Source: Luidia sarsii (taxonomy: Eukaryota; Echinodermata; Asteroidea; Paxillosida; Luidiidae). From it: a stretch of DNA of 64,000 nt. Each line of letters begins with the position of its first letter. The stretch's first letter is position 1. The stretch is from positions 15,974,394 to 16,038,393 of the forward strand of contig OX465110.1 in NCBI GenBank assembly GCA_949987565.1, given 5' to 3'. A program made the translations under genes and the position numbers. This document shows, one piece after another, positions 1 through 10,590 of the stretch. Under the pieces are notes generated by a model. The model saw nothing but the letters and a program-made list of their open reading frames with translations, was not told the DNA's origin and did not search any database.

Positions 1-704
1 ACGAATTGACGCACGAGAAGGCCCGCGCAAATCAAACTCCATTGGCGTCGTTGGTATAGACTAACGGCGCGTCGCGATAATAGAACCAAGACGAAAAAAA
101 AACCGTTGAGACAGCGAGCGAGACCGACAACACGACGGGAACGCGGCAGGGATATTTTGGGGGGCAGTCTGCTCACTGTTGAGGACTGACGTAATCTAGC
201 CGACGGATCAACCGCCAGACGGGACGCGCGAAAAAACAAGCCGTAGCACTGTCACGCGCAAGAGATGAAGAAGAATTGAAACATTTCGTGTTGTGACGCA
301 CGCTCCTCGATTTACACCAACATCAATTATTTCAAAGGGCTTCCCGTCATATCTTTCTTGTCTTGATCGTAAATTAGCCACGAGGGCTATCAGACTGGCA
401 ACGAAATTGCCGTAACCCGATCGTGCAGAGTAGAGCACGCTCCAATAACGGCCTTTTTTTTAGACAGAGACCTTACATGTCGGATGAAAAGAATTGTGAC
501 TCAGTGGTGCGTTCGGACTGCAACCGTGCTGTGTGCTGTGTGGTTCACGTTGCGATGTCGTTTTCTTCTCTATACACGTTGGGGCTTTTCCACACGTCTT
601 TGTGAGACCGAATTCAAGTGAAACTGAAACAGTCTTCTTGTATTTACGAGAAGGAGAAACCCACGAGTAAATTCCGCAGACGATGATAAGAAGGAATGAA
701 AGAA

Positions 705-965
705 GAAGGTGGAGAGAGAGAGAGATGGGGGAGGGAGAGAGACAGAGAGAGAGAGAGAGAGGGGAGAGGGGGAGAGAGAGCGAGAGAGGGTGGGAGAGAG
801 AGAGGGAGAGAGGGGAGAAGAGGGAGGGAGGGGGAGAGAGAGGGGGGTGGGAGAGAGAGAGGGAGAGAGGGGGAGAGGATGGGAGGGAGGGGGAGAGGAA
901 GGGAGAGAGAGGGGGGAGATAGAGAGGGAGGGAGAGAGAGAAGGAGAGAGAGAGAGAAAGAGGGA
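705..965. repeat. (GA)n-rich purine tract
   Basis: About 260 bases of nearly pure purine on the plus strand, mainly GAGAGA with GGGAGG interruptions. All three frames stay open across it and give arginine/glutamate/glycine-rich peptides, which are artefacts of the repeat. Confidence 0.95.
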
Positions 966-1587
966 GAAAAGCTCCGAACTTCGGGAGGAAAGATGGGAAT
1001 TTGATCTTTCAGCGATGCGTAATCCTCGGCGACTGCCCTCATCGGTTTCACAGCTGCCGTAAGGGATTGGTAGAGGGGAAGGGGGAGGGTGGTCTCGTCC
1101 CCTGATCCAGTTTTTTTCTTTTCAGCACTGGGAGAGATTTCGAGATTCCGACACGCCAGCACTCGACCGGAGTGAGTCGGGGGGGGGGAGCAGGCGCATT
1201 CCTGGCGAGGGCAGACATGCCCAGTGACGCTCTCAGCCCCGCAACCCTGGACCTGGCGAAAACAGGGCTCCGGATGGAAGTCCAGTCTATTGCTCTATAG
1301 CATTGTGAGAGACCCGGACTACGATCGAGCATCCATTTTTCAGTTTCGGCCCCGGGTCGCCGAGCAGTTGGGCACCTCTGTCGGTCGCCGGTGAGTGACG
1401 TGGTGGGTCAGATGGCCTGGTGCTGGCTTTGGTCTGGACGGGCCTGCTTGCTTCTGGCACTCAGAGCTGCCTCCTCCTCCTCCTCCTTCTCCCCATCCTC
1501 CTCCTCATCCATCTCATCCTCCTCATCCTCCCTATCTTCCCCATCCTCCTTCTCATCCTCCTCCTCCTTCTCATCCTCATCCTCCTA

Positions 1588-1787
1588 NNNNNNNNNNNNN
1601 NNNNNNNNNNNNNNNNNNNNNNNNNNNNNNNNNNNNNNNNNNNNNNNNNNNNNNNNNNNNNNNNNNNNNNNNNNNNNNNNNNNNNNNNNNNNNNNNNNNN
1701 NNNNNNNNNNNNNNNNNNNNNNNNNNNNNNNNNNNNNNNNNNNNNNNNNNNNNNNNNNNNNNNNNNNNNNNNNNNNNNNNNNNNNNN
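1588..1787. other. Assembly gap (200 N)
   Basis: A run of exactly 200 undetermined bases. The left edge is a CTCCTC/CATCCT pyrimidine repeat, so the assembly probably broke in that repeat. The round size suggests a placeholder rather than a measured length. Confidence 0.99.
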
Positions 1788-1816
1788 CGGCGTGTACCGC
1801 GTTGCAACTTAGCCGC

Positions 1817-2271
1817 GTCCGCACTGGACTTAAAATGGGTAAACTAACCGAGCAAATGGGTAAATTGACCATTTTAAGTCCAGTGCGGACAGCCCAGGAA
1901 GTTTTCTTCCCAGGTAACTTACCCGACTCCAGTGGGTAGTTTAACCGACCAACTTCTGCCCGGTTAAATTGACCAGGTCAGTTTAACCGAGTCGATAAGT
2001 CCAATCCGGACACGACGTCTCGGTAAACGACTCGGTAAAAAAACACATCCGGCGCCCCGCACGTTACGTTACTGTATGCAAGACTCGTGCGGGCGCAGGG
2101 TAACAACGTGTTTGTGTATCTAGAGTACACACACATGTACACGAGTCGGTTAGTTTTACCCATCGTCTCGGTTAGTTTACCCGAGTCCAAAAGTCCAAGT
2201 GCGGACGCCGGGAAGATTTACCCATTGGAAACTTACCCACGGGCTCGGTAAAAAATAAGTCCAATGCGGAC
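1817..2271. repeat. Composite fold-back repeat with AAGTCCAGTGCGGAC ends
   Basis: The motif GTCCGCACTGGACTTA at 1817-1832 is inverted at 1874-1890. Variants of AAGTCCAATGCGGAC recur at 1997-2010, 2191-2206 and 2257-2271. Between them are repeated pieces resembling GGTAAACTAACCGAG and TTTACCCGAGTC. This looks like nested or tandem copies of a short inverted-repeat (MITE-like) element. A related element lies at 3574-3781. I recognise no transposase family. Confidence 0.65.
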
Positions 2272-2390
2272 ACGGCTTAATGATTGTGTTAACGTGGGAG
2301 GAGATTGTTATTCAGTGGGGGATTTCAGCGAGGGTACGCAGGGGGAGTACGGCTCTGAACAGTGCCGGTAACTTCGGGCAGTGTGAGTTT

Positions 2391-3000
2391 AAGTCTGGTT
2401 TATTTGTCAGTATTCAATAATATGAAATACATTACAATCTGTACAATTATAATTATAGTTTGAATTACAACAAGGAATTACCGACATATAGGTAAAAGGT
2501 GAAGCAAGCTGCTTTTGTACCTTTCCCTTGGACAGACAAGACTCAGACAGAAAAGGAAATGACAGACAAAGTGGCTAGTAAATAGACCAGGCTAGTAAAT
2601 AGAACAAGCATATGTGGATATGATAAGGCCTAGTGCAATTATTTAGGAAAGCAGCAAAATACATAGGCATTTTGTATAATTATTAGAAGTCATAAAATCA
2701 CCATGATACACTCAAATTGACATTAAATTATCTCCATATTAGATTCCTATAAATGCACATACGAATACACATGCAATGTACCTTTACCTATTATAATATA
2801 AAATTCATATACATCAATACTTTCCCAAAAGGTGTTGTTTTAGTTTTTTGGAAAATAATTGGAGTGAGGAAGATTTTTTAAATTCATCGATTAGATTGTT
2901 CCAAAAAGTAATACACTTTGGTATTAGGCTGTTTTTGGCCATTGAGGTTCGATTATATAGCATGTGAAGATCACCTTTTGATGCACTACGAGTTCCGTAT
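2391..3000 (-). mobile_element. 5'-truncated non-LTR retrotransposon (LINE) tail
   Basis: Read on the minus strand, about 2817-3000 encodes a peptide typical of the C-terminal end of LINE reverse-transcriptase polyproteins. It has an R-S-A-S-x-G-D-L-H element, then a K-N-S-L-I-P-K-C-I-T-F-W-N-N-L segment, a basic F-S-K-K-L-K-Q segment and a stop at 2814-2816. The remaining part to 2391 is the 3' untranslated tail. It ends on the minus strand with AATAAACC, and the last 130 bases recur almost unchanged at 51614-51743. The 5' end is lost near 3000, beside a TGAATGTAT-type short repeat. The clade is not certain; CR1/L2-like is the best guess. Confidence 0.7.
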
Positions 3001-3573
3001 AAATGTATTGATGAATGTATTGAATGTATGAATGTATATGAATGTATTGATGTATTGGTGTACCCCGCCACGGTCGCTATGCAGAAGTCTTACTATTTTC
3101 AGAGCCACACTCCTTCTCGAAAGAGACTCTAGTATAATACTCACACGTTGGCACCGCTTACATCTCACCTCGGGCTTCCACCATGCGAGACTTCCAGTCT
3201 CTCAGATCGAAAACACACCCGGCATTTGCCCGTCTGCCTCATCGTATACCGTTCTTCGAAGAAAGCAGATATACGAAGATGACAGGCCACCTGCATCCCC
3301 TGCAGTAAAAAAAAAGAAAAAATCCTGCAAGAAAACCTCCAACCCCCGACCGGCGCAGAAATCTCCATCGAATTATTGTCGTCTATATTCGGTGCATTTC
3401 TCGGTATAGATGCATTGAGATTAAACTCGCACAGTTTGTCGGCGTGTAAGCCCTATATGCTTGAGCGGATCACCCAGCTGCACGGCCATTGTAGCCCGTG
3501 GCTTTTCAAAGGGCTCGTTAACGAATCTACGAAGATTGGGGGGGGGGGTGGTTGGTGGGGTCACTAAAGGGCC

Positions 3574-3781
3574 GTTCGCACGGGACTTAATATTGTCAAT
3601 CTGCCGTGGCTGAGCGGAATAATGACCAAAAAAATAAGTCCCGTGCGGACGCACGGTAGACTGACGTCCCTGTTAGGTTACCGCGCGCGCGATGTAAAAC
3701 TAACAGGCCGAAAGACGTCGCGGAAACTTTCCGCTCAGCCACGGTAACTTAACAGGGCCGAAAAAAAGTCCTGTGCGAACA
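3574..3781. mobile_element. Fold-back element with GTTCGCACGGGACTTA ends
   Basis: About 208 bases. The left end GTTCGCACGGGACTTA (3574) is the inverse of AAGTCCTGTGCGAAC at the right end (3766-3780). An internal copy, TAAGTCCCGTGCGGAC, lies at 3635-3650. A second inverted pair, CCGTGGCTGAGCGGAA (3603) and TTCCGCTCAGCCACGG (3729), sits inside. The ends resemble those of the composite at 1817-2271, so the two are probably subfamilies of one MITE-like repeat. It has no coding capacity. Confidence 0.6.
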
Positions 3782-4158
3782 GTTCCACCATGTAGAACTA
3801 CCGCAGCTCCGCTGTAAAACGCTCCAGCTTCCTGTATTACGTCACCGCTACACACTAATCCCTCGTTGCGGCGCGACACTGGCTGTGTGGTGCAGTGGCT
3901 CCGACAGATTGCATGGGCCGGGGTGCAAGTCCAGCCGTCGGGCGGTCGTGGTGGTGCTTGCGTTGCGAATACTCGGGGCAAGATGCATTTTAACGAGTTG
4001 CCTCTCCGCCCCTAATCGGGAGCGAATGGAGGAGGTACCCCATTGTGAGTAAAGATAGCGTGGCTGATAGGAGCGTTCATTATGCCCACATGACCAGGAA
4101 TAGCAACGATTCCAATCGTAATGCGCAGTACAACATGCATTAGTTGACAGCCATAAAT

Positions 4159-4252
4159 TATGCAAAACTGTTGCAAACTCCATACTGGCTAAAATGATCT
4201 CAAAGCGAATCATCAAACATTAGGAGGGCCCGACGTTTCGATCCTAGCTGGA
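4159..4252 (+). mobile_element. SINE family 1 tail fragment
   Basis: It contains TGTTGCAAACTCCATACTGG, then AAAATGATCTCAAAG, then GGGCCCGACGTTTCGATCCT. This is the same order as the better copies at 11880-12165 and 21610-21880. A tRNA-like stretch with a B-box-like GGTGCAAGTCC at about 3924 lies 230 bases upstream and might be its displaced head. Confidence 0.5.
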
Positions 4253-5646
4253 CTGCCTATATTTTACATAGAAGCAATAGACCGTGTAACTCTCGTTGTG
4301 AAAAAGGTCACCGTACACTTCCGGGCACCTCCGCGCCGCCTGCTATAGGAGATTAACGCGTGCCCAATTTTGAATGCATTATTACATAAAGAAGAAAGCC
4401 TCTTTCCAACTAAAAACCCAGGTTTATGGATTAAGTATAATATTAAAAATATAAAAATGAGCTCCAAAAACCTACAAAAGATGAGAATACGGTAGAGAAC
4501 ACAAACAAATATAACCTGACCTTCATCTTCCGGTTGTAAGTACAGTATTGCGAATACGGCCCGACTGTGGTACGCGACGTGAGCATTACTACTTCAGTGC
4601 TTGTATCGCGACGAAGTTGGTGTGGTTCGCATTCGGGCCAGAAAAGCGCCTTGTACTGTACTGTACATGTGGATACCGTACACTAAACAAAACGCGCGAC
4701 TTCGTTAGCCAGTACACGTAGGTACATGCATGTACAAGCCTAAGGTAACAAGTTCGTTCGTCTGGGAACACGACTATCACCTCTTGTTGCATAGGTTCTA
4801 CAGTTTTAAACGTGAAATTTATTTCAACTATTTTTGTCTGTAAAACGTGCAAAATCACGTACTTTACACATTGTATTTTAATATTTCATTCCTATAAGAC
4901 AAATCTAATTGTTTAATCTGCTTCAATCGGCGCGATACAAAATATTTTAACAGAAACGTTTGACGCTCCACGCTTTACCTCCTATTCGAGGAGCCCGGAA
5001 GTCAGGAATCTCGCGGTAACACGTACATTCTCGAGGCCAACTTACACGGTCTATTCAAATGGTGCATTTGTTATTACTATCTGAACGTCTACCCCAGGGG
5101 ATCTCGTCGCTGTTGTTGATCCATCCATCTCACACGAGCAAAGTGAGTACGAGAAACAGAAAGCAAAATATTACGGCAAAGTAAATCCATCAATCCCGTT
5201 ACAACTGCCGTTGTATTACCTGTAGTGCATGCGATACCAATATTGAGCGCCCGTGTATACCACATGGTGCACATGCTCACACATGCGGAAGCACCGGGCA
5301 TGGCGCTTTTCAGATCCAACAAAGGCGTGACAATTGATTATTTTGATGACAACCCACCGTCCCGTTCCGCTGAAATAATTGGAGCAAATATTCCGCCGTC
5401 AATCAACCGTGCCCGCCCATGAACCGGGTTACCGGTACGTCCCGTGCATGCAGCTATCCAATATGATGCGTCGGCCCTCGGTCGACAGAACGGTTGGGGT
5501 GTGCATACATCGGAGTGCACATTACTGAGGTAATTATCTCCGACTGTCGGGGTACGGCGAGGCCTTGGCAGACGATTAGCACCGATTAGACAGGTTCACT
5601 GGCTGCAGTGTCAGCTGCAAGCCTCGGGGTACACGTTGAACTCTCT

Positions 5647-5683
5647 ATCGCAGCATGGAGGAAGAAGTCCTCCATGATCGCAG
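5647..5683. mobile_element. Micro-palindrome copy A with flanking direct repeat
   Basis: A 23-base palindrome, CATGGAGGA-AGAAG-TCCTCCATG (5654-5676), lies between two copies of ATCGCAG (5647-5653 and 5677-5683). The first 14 bases are identical to copy C at 34172. The direct repeats look like a target-site duplication. See copies B, C and D. Confidence 0.6.
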
Positions 5684-7727
5684 CAAACTCCACCGGGAGC
5701 AGTGCCATGCCCCGCATGCGTATTTTTTTTTCCCAGGACGGGAAAGGCCATCATTAGCATAAAGGCGCGCTATTGGTTGCATTTTGTCTTCACATACTGA
5801 ATTATTCATTTCATTTCATTTATCCTTTCTCAGGTAGTTACAGGCACAAGCACAAAATCCAAAAGCGAACAAACACAGTAGAAACAGAAACACGAATACA
5901 ACCAAACACTGTCTGAAAACACCCCTGATGGGTTGCTTAAAAGTGAACGTAATCACTGTCGACAGGCCCTCATAAGATGATAACAGCTGTAAAGTAAGTA
6001 AATCATTCCACTTATCCACCCAAATCTTGATTTGAGTACACATGTACATGTATGATGTACATGTACATGTTCATGTACAATAGTCATGTACATGTGTGTG
6101 TGTGTAGGCCTACATAATGTAACTAGCGTATACTACACCACCAGCGTGTACTAAAGATGTCGGTGCGCAAAATAATCATGAATAATTCACCATGTCTGGA
6201 TAAAATTCAACCAATAGCACTCGTTTATATTAATGGTTGCCTTTCCCATCCTGTGGGGGGGGGGAATACGCGTCCCGCATCCAGTGGCGTTAGCCTAACC
6301 CAAGACTGCTGCAGCTAATTCGTGATAATCCTTGGCCTCAAAATCGTCTGAAAAGCGGCCTCTGCGAAGCTCTTTTACTCAGCGTTGATTTCTGAATGAG
6401 CAACTCTACAAGTTACTTGTTCATAGCTGTCAGGCTTGTTTAGGGTATACACAGTGCTGAGTATAGGCTACGACCAGTTATTGGTGAAACTTGAGTCAAT
6501 AATTTGAACAGTTCACATCTGAGCCTGCAAACGACGATTTAAACAAAATGATTATGTTTGACATTTTTTAGGGCTGGTATCAGGCATTCGGTGAAATGTT
6601 AGCACTCGAAAATCTGCCGTTTTCAAGAAAAGAGGAAAATTGGTGAATTTCCAACGATCGCTCCGTGGAGTTCCTTATACAAATACCGCCCTCTATGTCT
6701 GAATTGATAATAATTTCACTTTTTTTTATGACATGGTTGACGGAACGAGCAGGTTTGTTGTTTTATGTACAAAGCATGGAAGCGATTCTTTGACCTTCTC
6801 GAAAACCTTTGATCCGTTGTGTGTGCGATCCGTACAAGAGCACGTTCAGAGGTACATGTACCGTGCATTCGGCATTAATTTTGAATGAAGAATTGAAATT
6901 GCACAGTACGGTCAGAACCCTGCTTGTCCTTGCGCCGACCAATTGACCCATCAAAAATGTTCACCAAGATTATACATCAGTCTCCCGCATTGCATTCATT
7001 ACTATTTTTCTTTCAGAAATTTGGGTTCATTTTTTTTTTCCTTTAGTGGTTTGGGACAAAAAGATGAGTAGTTTGACGAATGTGATTATGAATCGTGCAC
7101 TGTCTCCTGGAACAGATTTCAAACAGCGACCGATTTGCTGGAGAAAAACTAATTCATCAATCTGGGCAGGAACCGACCCGTGAAGCAACTGTCTGCACGA
7201 AGAACCGAGTAATTTAGGCAATAACGGGCTTTTATTTCCCGTCCACCCCTATTCAGAAATGAATAATAAGATTTCGAGGAAATTACTCAATATTGCTTTT
7301 AATGAGCAGACGGCAGATTGGTTCATCTAAAGTGGGGTTTTTTTTGCAGGTTTTGGGGGCTCAATGTTCCGGAAACGGGAGGGGGGCTGGGAGATTTGAT
7401 TGAAATCCAGGAAACTGCCTTGACGATGGAGGGAGCGGCAGGATTTCGTCATCAACAATTGAGCGATGTTTTCATATCGACTTGTCATCTGTTGTGTTTT
7501 TTGGGGGGCGTGGAGGCAATACGTGACAGTGAGCAATGCGCCCTGGCTACGTCTGCATGTCTTTACAGAACGGGAATAGGATTCGTCGAAATCGAAATGG
7601 ATTTTTTTGGGGGACATCTCTTCCATTTTGCGTGGCTTGTAAATAGTAGCAGCGAGGAGTATTTGGTTGTTTTCCCTCCCCGTTTACGTCATCGCCACCA
7701 TAATTATGTTTGTTTCGCTCTCCGCTT

Positions 7728-8161
7728 TTCGCTCCTACCCCCTTTCTCCCTCTGTCCGTCTCTGTCCGTCTCTGCCCCTCTCTCTCGGGTCTCTCGCTGT
7801 CTCTCTGTATCTGTTGTCCCTCTTTGTCTCCCCGTTACTCTTTCTGCCTTTCTCCGTACGTCGATCTTTGTCTCTTTCTTTCTGTGTCTCTCTGTGTGTC
7901 TCCCTGTCTGTCCCTGTCTCTCTCTCTTTCTGTATCTTTGTGTCTCTCTTTGCCTGTCTATCCCTGTCTCTGTCTCTACCTTTGTCTCTCTGTATCTCTC
8001 TATGTCTGTCGTCTCTCTCGCTGTCTCTCTCTGTCTGTCTCTGTCTCTGTTTCTCTCTGCCTGTCTCTACCTCTGTCTCTCTCTCTCTCTGTGTTTCCTC
8101 TGTGTCTCTCTATCTGTGTCGCTCTCTCTGTCTCTCTCTGTCTCTGTCTCTCTTTCTCGCT
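7728..8161. repeat. (CT)n / CTGTCTCT pyrimidine tract
   Basis: About 430 bases of pyrimidine-rich sequence, mainly CTCTGTCTCT with CTGTCTGT variants. The long open frames across it (for example the one ending at 8163) are serine/leucine/cysteine-rich shadows of the repeat. Confidence 0.95.
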
Positions 8162-8805
8162 GAAACCGACCTTCCCTCTCAGTAACCCTGGTAACGGATG
8201 GCAGCGCTCTCGTTTGTCAAACCCGTGGCGGCTTTTTGATGGGGCATGCCACCTTTGCCGTCGGGCGTCACTAGAGGGCGTCAGTAGGCTGAGCAAGAGA
8301 AGTGGGTTGATTGATGTCACTTGACCACTCCAAACCTGAAATTAATCACCAGGCTTGCCATCTACATACACGGTACTCAATTCAGACTGCAAACAGTCAC
8401 AGTTAAAGGTAAAAAAAAAAAAAAAAAAAAAAGCCTCAAATCTGAAATGAATCACTGTTTCATCATTATAAAAGATTGATAATTTGTTTTGTACTTGAAA
8501 ACTGAAAAGAGAAATACATTTACAAACATCTTTTTTCATGAGTATATATCCTCACTTTTGGCGATAATAATTTGTGTCGTCGCTGCGTGATAAATCTTAC
8601 CAGCCGGTATTACGGCCAATGCACTTAAGATTTACTCAGGACATGTACATGTATCTACATACAAAAAGTAGAAATTAACCTTTCGACTGTAAAAAAAAAA
8701 ATAAGACCACCCCCTCCGCAAAAAAATCAACATGCGGTGCATGTCATCTGCACCATTCTAGTCGTCAGAGGGCGCTATTGAAGATTAAGGTGGGCGCAGT
8801 ACACT

Positions 8806-9277
8806 CTTAAGATCACAGATCTAAATAACCTATAGACCAACAGCCATGCACAACGCCTATGGAAAACGACGTCAGGATACTGTAATGGTGACGGCGCCCG
8901 ACTAAATGTGAAACCATGGGCGGAAGTAGATGAACAATGTGCACAAACATAATGGAGAAATCCCGGAAATATGTATTCAAACTTGATTTTGGGGATGAAA
9001 CCATGCTGATTGAGATCAAAAGCCCTTTTCAGAGATGACTACATGCTCCATTACACATGTGTATTTGCGTGTTTTATTATAAATAATAATAATGAATCAA
9101 AATTTGGCGGTAATTTTTCTCGTGGATGGCGGGCCAGTATGCGTAATCTTGCACTGAGTTTGTGTGCGTACGTCGTCCGTGTGACGTGGCGAACACGTTT
9201 GCCCATGGTTTTTCACGCGTCCTGAAATTACAGTCTAGCGCCCGCTCTTGTCCGTCTATAGGTTATCTATGTCTGTA
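8806..9277. mobile_element. Non-autonomous DNA-transposon-like element with possible 8-bp TSD
   Basis: The inverted ends are AACCTATAGAC at the left (about 8827) and GTCTATAGGTTATCTATGTCT at the right (9254-9274), matching over about 21 bases with mismatches. The octamer AGTACACT occurs on both sides, at 8798-8805 and 9278-9285. Further inverted similarity around CCATGGGCGG and GCCCATGG suggests long imperfect terminal repeats. An 8-bp duplication would fit the hAT superfamily, but the left inverted end does not start exactly at the duplication, so the boundary is tentative. No transposase remains. Confidence 0.45.
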
Positions 9278-9403
9278 AGTACACTAAAGACCCTTCTTAC
9301 TGACGTCACGTTGCTACTAGAAACAGCGAGATCCACCATCTTGGAGTAAATACATACGCTTTCGCTCGCACGATTGTGTTCGTTTAACGTTACGTTAGTC
9401 ATC

Positions 9404-9523
9404 ATGGCGAATTCGAATGCTGCACGGTCGGCTTATTACAGTTCTCTCGACATTCTCGGCTTTATTGCTGAAATAGATCCGTACACAATTAACCCGCGAC
9501 AACCATTTCGTCCATCTTTTTAG
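9404..9523 (+). pseudogene. 39-residue open frame inside the TGACGTCA element
   Basis: An ATG in good context (ATCATGG) opens a 39-codon frame starting M-A-N-S-N-A-A-R, followed by a low-basic stretch rich in Ile, Tyr and Pro, then TAG. Its place inside a terminal-inverted-repeat element suggests it is the 5' remnant of a transposon-encoded protein. It is too short to classify. It could also be a chance frame. Confidence 0.25.
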
Positions 9524-9672
9524 CGAAAGTGTTCGAGTTGCGTCACCTTCTCTTGTCAGTACAGCGGGTAAACGATAAAAAATATTTCTTATCACGATCC
9601 CCCGCTTCCACAGCCAAGGACAGCGCAAAAGTTAATAATCTTCCAACAGAACAAGTACCTCCAATCCATGGT

Positions 9673-9714
9673 ACAACCACGGAGGAATAAAAAGAGATTC
9701 CTCCATGGCACAAC
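9673..9714. mobile_element. Micro-palindrome copy B, nested in a DNA-transposon-like element
   Basis: The palindrome arms are CCACGGAGGAAT (9677-9688) and ATTCCTCCATGG (9697-9708), with spacer AAAAAGAG. ACAAC flanks it on both sides (9673-9677 and 9710-9714; the left copy shares one base with the element). In reverse orientation copy D at 37817-37847 has the same arms and nearly the same spacer. Confidence 0.6.
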
Positions 9715-10433
9715 TAGAAATTAATACAAGTAAAAAGTAGCAGTAGTAATAGTAGTTGTACAACTACGACGAGTTCAAAAGTTGCCGCCGTGCATGTGAA
9801 GTTGTTTGTATGCACAGCTGACTTAGTAACGGCGGTGACGTGCTCATGTGTGTAATCCAAGATGGCCGATAAACAAAACCATGACGTCATCGAAGACGGG
9901 TCTATAGGTTGAACTTCAATAGAGAAAAGAGGTGACCTGAAAGTTCAGTCATTGTGGCGATGCTGCAGATATTTTGTTTGATTGATTCGTAATGTTTCTG
10001 ATTCTCTTTGTGTTCAGTTTATATTGGTTGTAGTCATGGAAATCGGCGTGGTGACGGGATCATGAGCCTTAGCCTATTTCGTGAAAGCACACAACCATTT
10101 CTTTCTAATAGGGCGCCCTCAATAGTCCACTAATGACACCTGGCCCAATGGTAAGGGGCGCGCGTTTTCAAACACACACCACAATGGTGTACGACACGGG
10201 CACGCTTTGGAAAACCAACAAAAGAAGCGGATTACATAAGAGGTTCCTGTGGAAGTGTTCTGGAATCGTCAGCCGCCATTGTGCTTCTTTCTTTTTTTAA
10301 TCGCTCTTCCACGTGAGAAGTGAAAGCCGGTCAGACAGATCGGTGTCTCGCCAGGCTATCGTCGTGTACCTATACTTGCCTTGTGGTGGATTTTCGCCCT
10401 CTTCCCTATCTCTGGTGCCGGGTACACAGCAAC

Positions 10434-10590
10434 ATGGCGGCCGTTCTGCGTCCGAGTCGTGCCAAGGTGTGCAAGCGACGTCTGCACTCTCGCCCTGCCA
10501 TGAGCACCGTGGTTCGACTGTCCATCATCAAGAATATCTGCGCGCCCAGGATCCGGGAGCTGGTGCCAGACGGGAAACTGCCCTACAAAT
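10434..10590 (+). CDS. Candidate first coding exon of an unidentified protein, or an alternative CA8 5' exon
   Basis: An ATG in a strong start context (GCAACATGGCGG) opens 52 codons, then a consensus splice donor (AAAT/GTGAGC at 10591). The peptide starts M-A-A-V-L-R-P-S-R-A-K and is arginine/lysine-rich with few acidic residues in the first 30 positions, as in a mitochondrial presequence. It continues with I-K-N-I-C-A-P-R-I-R-E-L-V-P-D-G-K-L-P-Y. I do not recognise the family. The exon ends in phase 1, the same phase as CA8 exon 1, so splicing to CA8 exon 2 at 18952 would keep frame. Alternatively it starts a separate gene whose other exons I did not find. Composition is more GC-rich than its flanks. 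Confidence 0.4.

Larger units (their letters stand above)
9288..9903 (+). mobile_element. DNA-transposon-like element (616 bp) with TGACGTCA terminal repeats
   Basis: The left end AGACCCTTCTTACTGACGTCA (shown in full at 9288) is mirrored at the right by TGACGTCATCGAAGACGGGT, ending at 9903. Both ends also carry an inverted CATCTTGGA motif (about 9333 and 9853). Inside is a short open frame (9404-9523) in a good start context. Micro-palindrome copy B (9673-9714) lies within it. The element may be a deletion derivative of an autonomous transposon. I do not recognise the superfamily. Confidence 0.5.
1..10433. other. Upstream intergenic region, repeat-rich, no confident gene
   Basis: I see no coding exon with both splice signals and family similarity before 10434. 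The stretch holds the repeats listed separately: a GA tract, an assembly gap, fold-back elements, a LINE tail, SINE pieces, a CT tract and two DNA-transposon-like elements. The parts not listed (about 1000-1580, 4260-5640, 5690-7720 and 8170-8800) look like unique AT-rich or mixed sequence. Near 6030-6105 there is a short TACATG-rich run followed by (GT)n. Long open frames here, such as 7318-8163, come from the CT tract or are unsupported. Confidence 0.6.

Noticed and set aside
7318..8163. 281-codon open frame
   Set aside because: The second half is CT repeat and the first 110 codons show no recognisable motif or splice context.
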